Shown here: positions 1 to 8,388 of the stretch, piece after piece
Position numbering within the stretch: the stretch's first letter is position 1
Layout of the letters: each line of letters starts with the position of its first letter
Source: Malikia spinosa
GTDB taxonomy: Bacteria; Pseudomonadota; Gammaproteobacteria; Burkholderiales; Burkholderiaceae_C
Direction: 5' to 3'
DNA: 46,788 nucleotides
Assembly: GCF_002980625.1 (NCBI RefSeq)
Contig: NZ_PVLR01000061.1
Location: 1 to 46,788 of the forward strand
Notes under the pieces: model-generated
What the model saw: the letters and a program-made list of their open reading frames with translations, nothing else
Told to the model about the DNA's origin: nothing
The model's database searches: none
Translations under genes and position numbers: made by a program

Positions 1-1
1 C

Positions 2-601
2 TGGGCCAACCCGACCGAGGCAGCCTCGATCGGCGCGGCGGCCTGCGGCGTGCTGGCCGTCCTGACCGGCGGCATGCGCTGGGACGGCATCAAGAAGAGC
101 CTGATCGGCACCGCACACGCCACCGCCATGATCTTTCTGGTGCTGCTGGGCGCCGACCTGCTCAACTCCGGCCTGGCGCTGACCCAGCTGCCGACCGAGC
201 TGGCCGACTGGGTCAAGAACTCCGGCATGCCGCCGCTGCTGGTGCTGTTCGCGATCCTGGGCGTCTACGTGCTGCTGGGCTGCGTGATGGACTCGCTGGC
301 CATGATCCTGCTGACCGTGCCGATCTTCTACCCGATGGTCATGGGCCTGGACTTCTTCGGCATGAGCGTGCCCGACAAGTCGGTCTGGTTCGGTATCCTG
401 GCGCTGATGGTGGTCGAGATCGGCCTGGTCCACCCGCCCGTCGGCATGAACCTGTTCATCATCCAGAAGCTGGCCAAGGATGTACCTTATATCGAAACGG
501 CCAAGGGCGTGATGCCGTTCCTGGCGTCGGACTTCATCCGCATCGGCTTCCTGGTCTTCTTCCCGGCCATTTCGCTCGGCCTGGTCCACTGGATGGGATG
601 A
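2..601 (+). CDS. TRAP transporter large permease (DctM-type), 3' part only
   Basis: This is the C-terminal 199 residues of the large membrane subunit of a tripartite ATP-independent periplasmic transporter, which imports organic acids using an ion gradient. The gene runs off the left edge: the reading frame is open from base 2 and begins with NPTEAASIGA, matching the conserved (T)PTEAAxxGA stretch of DctM/SiaM-like permeases. Several long hydrophobic segments follow. The motif GLVHPPVGMNLF is the family's second conserved Pro-rich loop (xTPPVGxxLF type). The family is about 430 residues, so roughly half is missing. The internal GTG at 50 is not a credible start because homology begins upstream of it. 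The substrate cannot be judged without the binding protein, which would lie off the left end. Confidence 0.93.
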   Translation, partial: WANPTEAASIGAAACGVLAVLTGGMRWDGIKKSLIGTAHATAMIFLVLLGADLLNSGLALTQLPTELADWVKNSGMPPLLVLFAILGVYVLLGCVMDSLAMILLTVPIFYPMVMGLDFFGMSVPDKSVWFGILALMVVEIGLVHPPVGMNLFIIQKLAKDVPYIETAKGVMPFLASDFIRIGFLVFFPAISLGLVHWMG

Positions 602-629
602 GTGAAATATTTCAAACTTTTACTGTGGC

Positions 630-659
630 TTGAAAAATCTTGAAAATCCGGGCTAGAAT
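630..659 (+). promoter_or_regulatory. Sigma-70 promoter of the tRNA-Leu pair
   Basis: A -35 box TTGAAA (630-635), an 18-bp spacer and a -10 box TAGAAT (654-659) lie 17 bp before the first tRNA-Leu. A G/C-rich stretch (AGCGGC) follows the -10 box, as in stringently controlled stable-RNA promoters. Confidence 0.65.
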
Positions 660-675
660 AGCGGCTTCCTGAGAT

Positions 676-760
<85 letters not shown>

Positions 761-818
761 AAGACTTTAGCACTCATTTGCTAGACTTTGGGCATATCTC
801 AAGAAAAAAACCCTGAAA

Positions 819-903
<85 letters not shown>

Positions 904-910
904 AACATGA

Positions 911-943
911 AACCCTGCAGATCTCACGGTCTGCAGGGTTTTT
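911..943 (+). terminator. Intrinsic terminator of the tRNA-Leu unit
   Basis: A perfect 11-bp stem (AACCCTGCAGA at 911-921 with TCTGCAGGGTT at 930-940), an 8-nt loop and a continuing T-run. Confidence 0.9.
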
Positions 944-970
944 CGTTTGCCCGCCTCCGACACGGGCACA

Positions 971-993
971 AGAAAGCCGCCCTCGCGGGGCGG
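971..993 (-). terminator. Intrinsic terminator after rimO
   Basis: Read on the minus strand: CCGCCC, a 5-nt loop, GGGCGG, then CTTTCTT. It lies about 60 bp past the rimO stop and facing the tRNA-Leu terminator. Confidence 0.7.
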
Positions 994-1054
994 TATGGCA
1001 GGTCAGCTCGCAAAGGGCTGCCACCTACAGGCGGCAACCCGGCGGCCGGACCGA

Positions 1055-2428
1055 TCAGATCGGCTGGCCGACCAGATCGTGACCCTGGGTACCGACAATG
1101 CGCACCTTGATGAAGTCGCCGACCTTGTAGGTCTTGCTGGCCTTCTCGGGCGGCAGCAGATGGACGACGCCGTCGATCTCGGGCGCATCGGCATAGGTCC
1201 GCCCCACTCCACCCTTCTTGCCCAGGCTGAGCGCCTGATCGACCAGCACCTGCATGGTGGCGCCGACACGGCGCTGCAGCCGCTCGATCGAGACCTGCTC
1301 GGCGACTTCCATGAAACGGGCCTGACGCTCCTCGCGCAGCGCATCGGGCAAGGCACCCGGCAGCGCATTGGCCAGCGCGCCATCGACCGGCGAATAGGCA
1401 AAGCAGCCGGCGCGGTCGATCTGCGCCTCGCGCAGGAAGTCGAGCAGATGCGTGAATTCCTCTTCGGTCTCGCCCGGGAAACCGGCAATGAAGGTGCTGC
1501 GCACCACCAGCTCGGGGCAGATCTCGCGCCAGCGCTGGATGCGCTCGAGGTTCTTCTCGCCGCTGGCCGGACGCTTCATGCGCTTGAGCACGTCGGGGTG
1601 GCTGTGCTGCAGCGGCACGTCGAGGTAAGGCAGTACCAGGCCCTCGGCCATCAGCGGGATGATGTCGTCCACATGCGGATACGGGTAGACATAATGCAGA
1701 CGGACCCAGGCACCGTAGCCGCGCGCGAGCTCGCCCAGGGTCTTGACCAGGTCATACATCCGGGTCTTGACCGGCTTGCCGTCCCAGAAACCGGTGCGGT
1801 ACTGGACATCGACGCCGTAGGCCGAGGTATCCTGGCTCACGACCAACAACTCCTTGACGCCGGCCTCGAACAGCTTGCGCGCCTCGGTCAGCACCTCGCC
1901 GATCGGACGGCTCACCAGGTCGCCGCGCAGCGAAGGGATGATGCAGAAGGTGCAGCGGTGGTTGCAGCCTTCGCTAATCTTGAGGTAGGCGTAGTGGCGC
2001 GGCGTCAGCTTGATGCCCTGGGCCGGCACCAGATCCAGGAAGGGGTCGTGCGGCTTGGGCAGGTGCTTGTGCACCGCATCCATGACTTCCTGGGTCGCAT
2101 GCGGTCCGGTCACGGCCAGCACCGACGGGTGCACGCCCTCGACCATGTTGCCGCCCGCTTCGTCCTTGCGCGCGCCCAGGCAACCGGTCACGATCACCTT
2201 GCCGTTTTCGGCCAAGGCTTCGCCAATGGTGTCGAGGCTTTCCCTGACGGCGTCGTCGATGAAGCCGCAGGTGTTGACGATCACGAGGTCCGCGCCGTCA
2301 AAGGTCTTGCTGGTCTGGTAACCCTCGGCGCTGAGCTGGGTGAGGATCAATTCGGAGTCAGTGAGCGCCTTCGGGCAGCCGAGGCTCACGAAGCCCACTT
2401 TGGGGGCTTTGGCTATGGTTTCAGTCAT
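1055..2428 (-). CDS. rimO: Ribosomal protein S12 (Asp88) methylthiotransferase RimO
   Basis: A 457-residue radical-SAM methylthiotransferase that adds a methylthio group to the beta-carbon of the conserved Asp of ribosomal protein S12. The N-terminal UPF0004 domain carries the auxiliary-cluster cysteines C18 (SLGCPK), C54 (NTCGF) and C83 (TGCLG). The radical-SAM cluster motif CxxxCxxC is C155-C159-C162 (GCNHRCTFC). A C-terminal TRAM-like domain ends the protein. Length and motif spacing are full and typical. Start ATG at 2428 gives the usual short leader before [10 protein letters not shown]. It lies 41 bp downstream of phaR on the same strand and has its own terminator. E. coli YcaO assists this reaction, and an OsmC-YcaO gene is present at 17.7-19.9 kb in this window. 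Confidence 0.96.
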   Translation of the reverse strand: MTETIAKAPKVGFVSLGCPKALTDSELILTQLSAEGYQTSKTFDGADLVIVNTCGFIDDAVRESLDTIGEALAENGKVIVTGCLGARKDEAGGNMVEGVHPSVLAVTGPHATQEVMDAVHKHLPKPHDPFLDLVPAQGIKLTPRHYAYLKISEGCNHRCTFCIIPSLRGDLVSRPIGEVLTEARKLFEAGVKELLVVSQDTSAYGVDVQYRTGFWDGKPVKTRMYDLVKTLGELARGYGAWVRLHYVYPYPHVDDIIPLMAEGLVLPYLDVPLQHSHPDVLKRMKRPASGEKNLERIQRWREICPELVVRSTFIAGFPGETEEEFTHLLDFLREAQIDRAGCFAYSPVDGALANALPGALPDALREERQARFMEVAEQVSIERLQRRVGATMQVLVDQALSLGKKGGVGRTYADAPEIDGVVHLLPPEKASKTYKVGDFIKVRIVGTQGHDLVGQPI

Positions 2429-2469
2429 GCCCCGATTGTCTCAGGTCATCACCACTCCAGCAGAAAAAC

Positions 2470-2994
2470 TCAGCGCTTGACCCCGAAGGCCTCCAGCATT
2501 TGCTGCTGCAGCTGGTTCAACGCCTTCTGCGACTGCTCCAGATAGCCGCCCAGCGCGACACCCGGAATCAGCGGCGACTGGACCCCCAGGAACTGCGACC
2601 ACATCTCGGGCGTCAGGCCCTTGGCCTGATCCGCCATCTGGCGCTGCAGGTCGGCAAAAGCCTCCACGCTCTGCTCGAGGTAGCTGCCCATGAAGCCCTG
2701 CATCGAATGGCCGTAGAAGCGGATGATGTCGGCCAACATGCGCTCGGAGAAAAACGGCACACCACCGGTCTCCTCCTCGAGGATGATCTGCAGCAGGATG
2801 CTGCGCGTCAGGTCAGCACCGGTCTTGGCATCGCGAACGGAAAAATGCACCCCCTGCAGCACCAGCGCACGCACATCAGCCAGCGTGATGTAGGACGAGG
2901 TGGTCGTATCGTAGAGGCGGCGATTCGGGTATTTCTTGATTACCCGCAGCTCTTCGACGCACTCGCTCGCCTGGCCGTCCGGTTCATTTTGCAC
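2470..2994 (-). CDS. phaR: Polyhydroxyalkanoate synthesis repressor PhaR
   Basis: A 174-residue cytoplasmic regulator that binds DNA and PHB granules and represses phasin and PHA genes. The N-terminal DNA-binding block begins at about residue 14 with VIKKYPNRRLYDT, the hallmark of the family, followed by the PHB-accumulation regulatory domain (FFSERMLADIIRFYGHSMQGFMGSYLEQS) and a Gln-rich C-terminus. I choose the GTG at 2994: it has AGGAG 8 nt upstream and gives the family length (about 175-190). The frame stays open to 3225, but that part is low-complexity Arg/Ala sequence with no homology look. The 5' leader contains a perfect GC hairpin (3025-3042). It sits upstream of rimO. bdhA, a PHB degradation gene, is 4.5 kb away. 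Confidence 0.93.
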   Translation of the reverse strand: MQNEPDGQASECVEELRVIKKYPNRRLYDTTTSSYITLADVRALVLQGVHFSVRDAKTGADLTRSILLQIILEEETGGVPFFSERMLADIIRFYGHSMQGFMGSYLEQSVEAFADLQRQMADQAKGLTPEMWSQFLGVQSPLIPGVALGGYLEQSQKALNQLQQQMLEAFGVKR

Positions 2995-3024
2995 TGCACT
3001 GACTCCTGCCCCATGGGCCTTGCG

Positions 3025-3042
3025 CCCCGCGCCGACGCGGGG
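3025..3042. promoter_or_regulatory. Hairpin in the phaR 5' leader
   Basis: Perfect 7-bp inverted repeat CCCCGCG / CGCGGGG around a 4-nt loop, about 30 bp upstream of the phaR GTG. There is no T-run on either side, so it is not a terminator. It could be a leader structure or part of an operator; no role is shown. Confidence 0.4.
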
Positions 3043-3292
3043 ATAAAGTTTGATTCTAAGAACAAAGACTATTATTTCGGAACGATTCGCAGCGCCAGCA
3101 GCAAAAAAGCCCGCACCAGAGCGCCATCGGCACCCGCGACGAGCAGCCGATCCATGAGCGGACCACGGGCTTGACCCGAGCGCCCATTGTCGCGATAGTG
3201 CAGGCTTGAATCCGATCCCCGGCATGGCATCGGCACAACAGACCCAGCTTCACGCCGGCATCGGGACTTTCGCCATTCAGCAGGAGAATGTC

Positions 3293-3748
3293 ATGGAAGA
3301 AACCCAGAAAACCCTTGCCATCGATGCACTGAACCGCATCATGGAACTCGAACTGGCCGGGGTGGTCAAGTACACGCACTATGCGTTGATGGTGTACGGC
3401 TACAACCGGATTCCGATCGTGTCCTGGCTCAAGGACAATGCCAACGAGAGCCTGGCCCACGCCCACAGGGCCGGCGAGCTGGTGACCCTGCTCGGCGGCC
3501 ACCCCTCGCTGCGGATCGGCCCCCTGCTCGAAACGCATCAGCACGACATCGGCGACATCCTGCGCGAAAGCCTGGCACACGAGAAGACCGCTCTGGCAGC
3601 CTACTACGAGCTGCTCCGGATCGCGGAAGGCCACTCGATCCTGCTCGAGGAGTATGCGCGCGAGCTGATCGTGCTTGAGGAGATGCACCAGGACGAGGTC
3701 AACAAGATGCTGCGCAAGCCCGGCGAGACAGGCAGCTTCCAGGGCTGA
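3293..3748 (+). CDS. Ferritin-like / bacterioferritin-family protein
   Basis: A 151-residue all-helical protein of the ferritin-like superfamily, which stores or oxidises iron. Helix A carries ELELAGVVKYTHYAL, the second helix NESLAHAHRAGE (Glu and His ligands) and the last helix EEMHQDEV (ExxH), consistent with a di-iron site. Length is close to bacterioferritin (about 155), but no Met in the usual haem-ligand position is obvious, so haem binding is doubtful. I chose ATG 3293 because AGGAG lies 6 nt upstream; the frame is open from 3206 but that extension lacks a ribosome site. It is a single gene with its own terminator and is divergent from phaR. It could equally be a Dps/rubrerythrin-related protein of unknown role. 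Confidence 0.75.
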   Translation: MEETQKTLAIDALNRIMELELAGVVKYTHYALMVYGYNRIPIVSWLKDNANESLAHAHRAGELVTLLGGHPSLRIGPLLETHQHDIGDILRESLAHEKTALAAYYELLRIAEGHSILLEEYARELIVLEEMHQDEVNKMLRKPGETGSFQG

Positions 3749-3795
3749 AGCCCAGCAGGCAGCCCCTGAAGGCAAGGGATGAATCCGGAAATAAG

Positions 3796-3827
3796 AAAGC
3801 CCTCGAACCTGCGCTCGAGGGCTTTTT
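3796..3827. terminator. Bidirectional intrinsic terminator
   Basis: A perfect 11-bp stem AAAGCCCTCGA (3796-3806) / TCGAGGGCTTT (3815-3825) with an 8-nt loop. T-rich tracts lie on both sides, so it can end the ferritin-like gene on the plus strand and the tRNA-Val unit on the minus strand. Confidence 0.85.
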
Positions 3828-3833
3828 GCTTTT

Positions 3834-3910
3834 TGGTAGGACTGATTGGATTCGAACCAACGACCCCCACCATGTCAAGGTGGTGCTCTAACCAACTGAG
3901 CTACAGTCCT
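3834..3910 (-). tRNA. tRNA-Val(GAC), copy 3 (last in unit)
   Basis: A 77-nt tRNA with encoded CCA. Acceptor AGGACTG/CAGTCCT, anticodon stem CACC/GGTG region with loop TTGACAT (anticodon GAC), T-stem GTTGG/CCAAT. It shares its D-arm and anticodon arm with the next two copies but has its own acceptor stem. Confidence 0.95.
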
Positions 3911-3917
3911 GAAATTC

Positions 3918-3994
3918 TGGTAGGCTCGACTAGATTCGAACTAGCGACCCCCACCATGTCAAGGTGGTGCTCTAACCAACTGAGCTACGAGCCT
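3918..3994 (-). tRNA. tRNA-Val(GAC), copy 2
   Basis: 77 nt with encoded CCA; anticodon loop TTGACAT (GAC). The acceptor AGGCTCG/CGAGCCT and T-stem GCTAG/CTAGT differ from the neighbouring copies by paired changes, so folding is kept. Only 7 bp separate it from copy 3. Confidence 0.95.
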
Positions 3995-4011
3995 AGAATT
4001 CAAGGTTCCGC

Positions 4012-4017
4012 AGTATA
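4012..4017 (-). promoter_or_regulatory. Possible internal -10 box before tRNA-Val copies 2 and 3
   Basis: On the minus strand TATACT is followed directly by GCGG, like the main tRNA-Val promoter. No good -35 box lies 16-18 bp upstream, so this is tentative. Confidence 0.3.
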
Positions 4018-4087
4018 CACGAGAGTCTGACCAAGACCCCCTGCTTCCAGATTATTCTTCAAGCTGTTGCCAGCCAAGGAAAAAATC

Positions 4088-4164
4088 TGGTAGGCGCGAT
4101 TGGATTCGAACCAACGACCCCCACCATGTCAAGGTGGTGCTCTAACCAACTGAGCTACGCGCCT
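4088..4164 (-). tRNA. tRNA-Val(GAC), copy 1 (first in unit)
   Basis: 77 nt with encoded CCA. Acceptor AGGCGCG/CGCGCCT, anticodon loop TTGACAT (GAC), T-stem GTTGG/CCAAT as in copy 3. It is first after the promoter at 4184-4213. Confidence 0.95.
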
Positions 4165-4183
4165 GCATCGCTGCGAGACCGCA

Positions 4184-4213
4184 ACTATAGCAGAAAAAGC
4201 GGGCTTTTTTCAA
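4184..4213 (-). promoter_or_regulatory. Sigma-70 promoter of the tRNA-Val unit, overlapping the relA 3' end
   Basis: On the minus strand: -35 TTGAAA (4208-4213), 18-bp spacer, -10 TATAGT (4184-4189), then a G/C-rich discriminator (TGCGG). A short A/T-rich hairpin (AAAAAG, CCCG, CTTTTT at 4194-4209) lies inside the spacer and may be a weak relA terminator. Confidence 0.65.
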
Positions 4214-4226
4214 CGACCGGTGCCGC

Positions 4227-6482
4227 CTAGCGCCGCCAGACCCGCTGCACACCGGGCACATCGGAGACGGCCGACATCACGCGGGCGACCCGCATCGAGT
4301 CCGCGACCTCGACCGTGAAGGTCATCCAGGCCACGCCGCGGACCGACTGGGTCTGGACACCGATGACATTGATCTTCTCGCGCGAGAAGGCGTCCGAGAT
4401 GTCGCGCAGCAGGCCCTGGCGGTCCTGCGCCTCGACCGCGACGTCGACCGGATAGACCGCCGAGTCGGCGCCCTTGCCCTTGGCCCCACTCCATTGCACG
4501 TCGAGCACGCGGTCCGGATGCTGGCGCAGCAGGTGGCCGAAGTCGGCGCAGTCGCTGCGGTGGATGCTGACGCCCTTGCCGCGCGTGACAAAGCCGCGGA
4601 TCTCGTCGGGCGGCGCGGGCTTGCAGCAGCGCGCCAGCTGGGTCAGCAGCGAGTCGACCCCGACCACCAGCACCGAGCCGGCGGACGACTTCTCGACGCC
4701 GCGCGCCTTGCGGATCACGACCTCGTCGGGGACCGGTGCCACCTCCTGCGGCTTGAGCTGCTGCTCGACCGCGCGCAACGAGGTTTCCTCCTTGCCGACC
4801 GACTCGAACAAGGCCTGCGGCGTCTCGAAGCCGAGCCCGGCCGCGAGTTCCTCATGCCGCAAGGCGGTCCGGCCCTCGCGCTGCAGTAGGCGCTCGATCG
4901 CCTCGCGCCCGCGCGCCGCGTTGTCCTCGGCCGCCAGCGCGTTGAACCAGGCGCGCACCTTGCTCTTGGCGCGGTGGCTGACCAGGTAGCCCAGCTCGGG
5001 GTTGAGCCAGTCGCGCGAGGGCCCGCCCTCCTTGACCGAAACGACCTCGACCGTCTGGCCGCTGCGCAGCGGGGTGTTGAGCGTCACCATCGCGCCATCG
5101 ACGCGCGCGCCGCGGCAGCGGTGACCCAGGGTGGTGTGCACGGTGTAGGCGAAGTCGAGCGGGGTCGCGCCCTGGGGCAGCTCGACGATCGCGGCCTGTG
5201 GCGTCAGCACATAGATGCAGTCGTCGAACAGCTGCTTGGCCGCGCCGCTGAGGTCACTCTGCCAGGCCAGCAGCTGGCGCAGCACCGCGATCTTGGCGTC
5301 GTAGTCCGAGCTCGCGGAGACACCGGAATAGCCCTTGGCGCCGGCCTCCTTGTAGGCCCAGTGCGCCGCCACGCCATGCTCGGCATGGTCGTGCATGGCC
5401 TGGGTGCGGATCTGGATCTCGAAGGCGCGGCCCTGGGCGTCGCGCACCACGGTGTGCAGCGACTGGTAGCCGTTGGGCTTGGGCTTGGCGATGTAGTCGT
5501 CAAACTCCTCGGACACCGGGCTGAAATGCGAATGCACCCAGGCCAGCACCGCGTAACAATCGTCGACCGCCGGCACCACGACGCGCAGGGCACGGATGTC
5601 GAACACCTGGTCGAAGTCGAGCGACTTGCCGCGCATCTTCTTGACGATGCTGTAGATATGCTTGGGCCGACCCTGGACCGAGGCCTGGATGCCCTGGGCT
5701 TGCAGGGCGGCGTCGAGGTCGAGCCGGACCTGCTCGACATGGCTCTCGCGCTCGACCCGCTTCTCGTCGAGCAGGCGCGCGATCTGCTTGTAGGTATCGG
5801 GCTCGAGGAAGCGGAACGACAGGTCCTCCATCTCCCACTTGATCTGCCAGATGCCGAGCCGGTTGGCCAGCGGCGCGAAGATCTGCAAGGCTTCCTGCGC
5901 CAGCGCGCGGTCGGGCAGCTTCCTGGCGGCCGCGTAGTAGCGCAGCGTCTGCAGCCTGGAGGCCAGGCGCAGCATGACCACGCGCAGGTCGCGCGAGAAG
6001 GCCAGCAGCATCTTGCGCACGTTCTCGGTCTGGCTGGCGTCGAGCTCGGACAGCTGGGCCTTGGCCGCGTTGGCGACAAAGCCGCTTTGCTGTTGCGCCA
6101 GTTCCCGGTCGAGCCTGACCTGCGCGGCCTTCTGGCGTGCCTGGCGCTGCAGCTGCAGCAGCTTGCTGGTCTCGACCGCGACATGGGCGTAGCTGTCGCC
6201 GAAGGCCTTGGCGATGATTTCCTGCGGGCGCTGCAGGTACTGGCAGGCATAGACCAGGTAGGCGGCAGCCTGCATCTCGGGCGAGCCGCCCATCAGCGCC
6301 AGGATGCCGACCATGGCATCGGCATGCGCCAGCGTGTTCTCGCCAGTGTCCAGGTGGCTGGCGGCCAGCAGCGGTTCGGCGAAGGCGCGCGCGCGCGCCA
6401 GCGCCTGATTGTCGGCGGGCTCGCGTGCCGACAGCGCAGCCGCGATCGCGGTGCCGCTCGATTGGGGATCAGAGGGGTTCAT
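4227..6482 (-). CDS. relA: (p)ppGpp synthetase RelA (hydrolase-dead RSH)
   Basis: A 751-residue long RSH protein that makes (p)ppGpp on stalled ribosomes. Domain order: degenerate HD domain (about 20-170), synthetase (about 215-370, with EFDDYIAKPKPNGYQSLHT), TGS (about 395-455), helical/zinc-finger region (CCKPAPPDEIRGF), and a C-terminal ACT (about 675-750). The synthetase carries the acidic ExDD motif typical of RelA rather than the RxKD of SpoT/Rel. The hydrolase HD pair is absent (AAYLVYACQYL where AALLHD is expected), so this is the synthesis-only enzyme. Start ATG 6482 overlaps the upstream hydrolase stop as ATGA, suggesting translational coupling; the open frame continues to 6683 but only inside that gene. 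A bifunctional spoT should exist elsewhere. Confidence 0.95.
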   Translation of the reverse strand: MNPSDPQSSGTAIAAALSAREPADNQALARARAFAEPLLAASHLDTGENTLAHADAMVGILALMGGSPEMQAAAYLVYACQYLQRPQEIIAKAFGDSYAHVAVETSKLLQLQRQARQKAAQVRLDRELAQQQSGFVANAAKAQLSELDASQTENVRKMLLAFSRDLRVVMLRLASRLQTLRYYAAARKLPDRALAQEALQIFAPLANRLGIWQIKWEMEDLSFRFLEPDTYKQIARLLDEKRVERESHVEQVRLDLDAALQAQGIQASVQGRPKHIYSIVKKMRGKSLDFDQVFDIRALRVVVPAVDDCYAVLAWVHSHFSPVSEEFDDYIAKPKPNGYQSLHTVVRDAQGRAFEIQIRTQAMHDHAEHGVAAHWAYKEAGAKGYSGVSASSDYDAKIAVLRQLLAWQSDLSGAAKQLFDDCIYVLTPQAAIVELPQGATPLDFAYTVHTTLGHRCRGARVDGAMVTLNTPLRSGQTVEVVSVKEGGPSRDWLNPELGYLVSHRAKSKVRAWFNALAAEDNAARGREAIERLLQREGRTALRHEELAAGLGFETPQALFESVGKEETSLRAVEQQLKPQEVAPVPDEVVIRKARGVEKSSAGSVLVVGVDSLLTQLARCCKPAPPDEIRGFVTRGKGVSIHRSDCADFGHLLRQHPDRVLDVQWSGAKGKGADSAVYPVDVAVEAQDRQGLLRDISDAFSREKINVIGVQTQSVRGVAWMTFTVEVADSMRVARVMSAVSDVPGVQRVWRR

Positions 6483-7420
6483 GGAGAGAGCAGAAATTCC
6501 TTGACAACGGCCACCTGATCGGGCTGGACCAGGGCGGGCGCATGACCAACCCCGGCAAACTCGACGCAACGGGCCCTGGGACCACGGTTGGCCATGGCCG
6601 CGGCGGTCTCGGGCGTCAGCAGGTCGGACTCGGCACCGCGCAACAGCAGACAGCAGGCCTGGATCTGGTCGTAGAGCTGCCACAGGGGCGACTCAGCGGC
6701 GCCGGCGCCGCCGTGGTGCAGGGCCTCCATCGCGGCCAGCATTTGCTTGAAGGGCGCGGCAATGCCCGGATCATAGTGCAGGGTCCAGCCGCCCAGGGAA
6801 CGGCGCAACATCGGCCGCGACAGGGCCAGCCATTGCTCGGGGCTGTGCGGGCCGAAAGCCGCGCAGATCTTCTCGAGCACATGGACGGCGGCGATCTCGG
6901 ACGGAAAGACCGGCAGGTTGCCGAGGTAGGTTTCGATGCGCCGCAGCGAGGCGAGCTGGATCTCGGGGCCGACATCATTGAGGACCAACCGACGCAGGGC
7001 CAGGTGCGGGGGTGCCGCCAGCGCCATGCCGATCAGGCCGCCCATGCTGGTGCCGACCCAGTCCAGCCGCAGTTCGGCGCCGTCGCGGCCGGTGGCCTGC
7101 TGGAAGTCCAGGCGCAGCTGGCGCAACAGCTCGGCCATGTCGGCGACATAGGTCGGCACCTGATAGTCCATCGGTTCGGCCAACCAGTCGCTCTGACCAC
7201 GGCCCGCGATGTCGACGCAGATGACACGGACATGCGGTGCCAGGGCTTGCGCGAGCACGTCGAAGTCGCGCGCCTGCCGGCTCAGGCCGTGCACGCAAAA
7301 CACGACCTGATCGGGCTGCTCTTGGCCGGTGGCGTTCCACTCCCACCAGGCGATCCGGCGTTGAGGACTGAATTTGGCCCTGACACCAGGGACTTCCAGG
7401 AATTTGAGTTGTGGTTCCAT
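6479..7420 (-). CDS. Alpha/beta hydrolase
   Basis: A 313-residue cytoplasmic alpha/beta-hydrolase fold protein. The oxyanion strand is VVFCVHGLSRQARDFD, the nucleophile elbow is GTSMGG (Ser about residue 143), the acid is in GAESDLLT and the catalytic His in GVGHAPAL, so the triad is complete. Substrate is not predictable from sequence. Its stop overlaps the relA start by 4 bp, and it is divergent from bdhA, which acts on 3-hydroxybutyrate. A PHB-oligomer esterase role is an attractive guess but has no motif support. Confidence 0.8.
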   Translation of the reverse strand: MEPQLKFLEVPGVRAKFSPQRRIAWWEWNATGQEQPDQVVFCVHGLSRQARDFDVLAQALAPHVRVICVDIAGRGQSDWLAEPMDYQVPTYVADMAELLRQLRLDFQQATGRDGAELRLDWVGTSMGGLIGMALAAPPHLALRRLVLNDVGPEIQLASLRRIETYLGNLPVFPSEIAAVHVLEKICAAFGPHSPEQWLALSRPMLRRSLGGWTLHYDPGIAAPFKQMLAAMEALHHGGAGAAESPLWQLYDQIQACCLLLRGAESDLLTPETAAAMANRGPRARCVEFAGVGHAPALVQPDQVAVVKEFLLSP

Positions 7421-7434
7421 TTATCGGGGCCCGA

Positions 7435-7510
7435 CCTGCCCGGTCATCGTAGCGTCAATCTGGGCAGGATAATGGCAACGGGATGCACGATGATGACGAA
7501 ATCCTGCCCC
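7435..7510. promoter_or_regulatory. Divergent control region with three CCTGCCC heptamers
   Basis: The 127 bp between the hydrolase and bdhA holds CCTGCCC at 7435-7441, its reverse complement GGGCAGG at 7462-7468, and CCTGCCC again at about 7504-7510. A -10-like GATAAT overlaps the middle copy. The regular heptamer is a candidate operator; no protein can be assigned. Confidence 0.3.
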
Positions 7511-7547
7511 TTTCCCACTCTATCCCCCATTTCACGGAGTTCACCCC

Positions 7548-8318
7548 ATGCTGAAGAACAAAACTGCCCTGGTCACCGGATCGACCAGCGGCATCGGATT
7601 GGGCATTGCCAAGGCGCTGGCGCGCCAGGGCGCCAACATCATGCTCAACGGCTTCGGCAACGTCGAGAGCGCACAGGCCGAGGTGGCGGCCTTCGGTACC
7701 CGCGTCAGCTACCACGGCGCCGACATGAGCCAGCCGGCACAGATCGAGGCGATGATGGCCGCGGCAGCCAGCGAGTTCGGCCAGGTCGACATCCTGGTCA
7801 ACAACGCCGGCATCCAGCACGTGGCCAATGTCGAGGAGTTCCCGCTCGAGCGCTGGGACGCCATCATCGCGATCAACCTGAGCAGCAGCTTCCACACCTC
7901 GCGCCTGGCGCTGCCGGCGATGAAGGCCGCCAACTGGGGCCGCATCATCAACCTGGCCTCGGTGCATGGCCTGGTCGGCTCGGCGGGCAAGTCCGCCTAT
8001 GTCGCGGCCAAGCATGGCGTGATCGGCCTGACCAAGGTCACCGCGCTCGAGACCGCCACCAGCGGCGTGACCTGCAACGCGATCTGCCCGGGCTGGGTGC
8101 TGACCCCGCTGGTGCAGCAGCAAGTCGATGCCAAGGCCACCGCCCAGGGCATCAGCAACGAGCAGGCCACGCGCCAGCTGCTGGGCGAAAAAGAGCCCTC
8201 GATGCAGTTCACCACCCCCGAGGAGCTCGGCGAACTGGCCGTCTTCCTGTGCTCGCCGGCGGGCAACAATGTGCGCGGCGTGGCCTGGAACATGGACGGC
8301 GGCTGGACCGCCCAGTAA
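7548..8318 (+). CDS. bdhA: 3-hydroxybutyrate dehydrogenase
   Basis: A 256-residue short-chain dehydrogenase that converts (R)-3-hydroxybutyrate to acetoacetate with NAD, the last step of intracellular PHB breakdown. Rossmann motif TGSTSGIG (about 10-17), NNAG (about 86-89), catalytic Ser in NLASVHG, and YVAAK with Tyr/Lys. The stretch SVHGLVGSAGKSAYVAAKHG and the tail RGVAWNMDGGWTAQ are characteristic of BdhA rather than of general SDRs. Start ATG 7548 has ACGGAG 9 nt upstream. It is a single gene, divergent from the hydrolase and 70 bp before ompR. Confidence 0.93.
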   Translation: MLKNKTALVTGSTSGIGLGIAKALARQGANIMLNGFGNVESAQAEVAAFGTRVSYHGADMSQPAQIEAMMAAAASEFGQVDILVNNAGIQHVANVEEFPLERWDAIIAINLSSSFHTSRLALPAMKAANWGRIINLASVHGLVGSAGKSAYVAAKHGVIGLTKVTALETATSGVTCNAICPGWVLTPLVQQQVDAKATAQGISNEQATRQLLGEKEPSMQFTTPEELGELAVFLCSPAGNNVRGVAWNMDGGWTAQ

Positions 8319-8388
8319 ATCCCTGCGCGCTGGCGGGCGGGCGGCGCTGCTGTCAAAATAGGCCCTGTCTAGTACTGGAAGATCCGAC

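Noticed and set aside
947..2545. A 532-codon plus-strand frame opposite rimO
   Set aside because: Antisense shadow; begins in the tRNA terminator region and has no family features.
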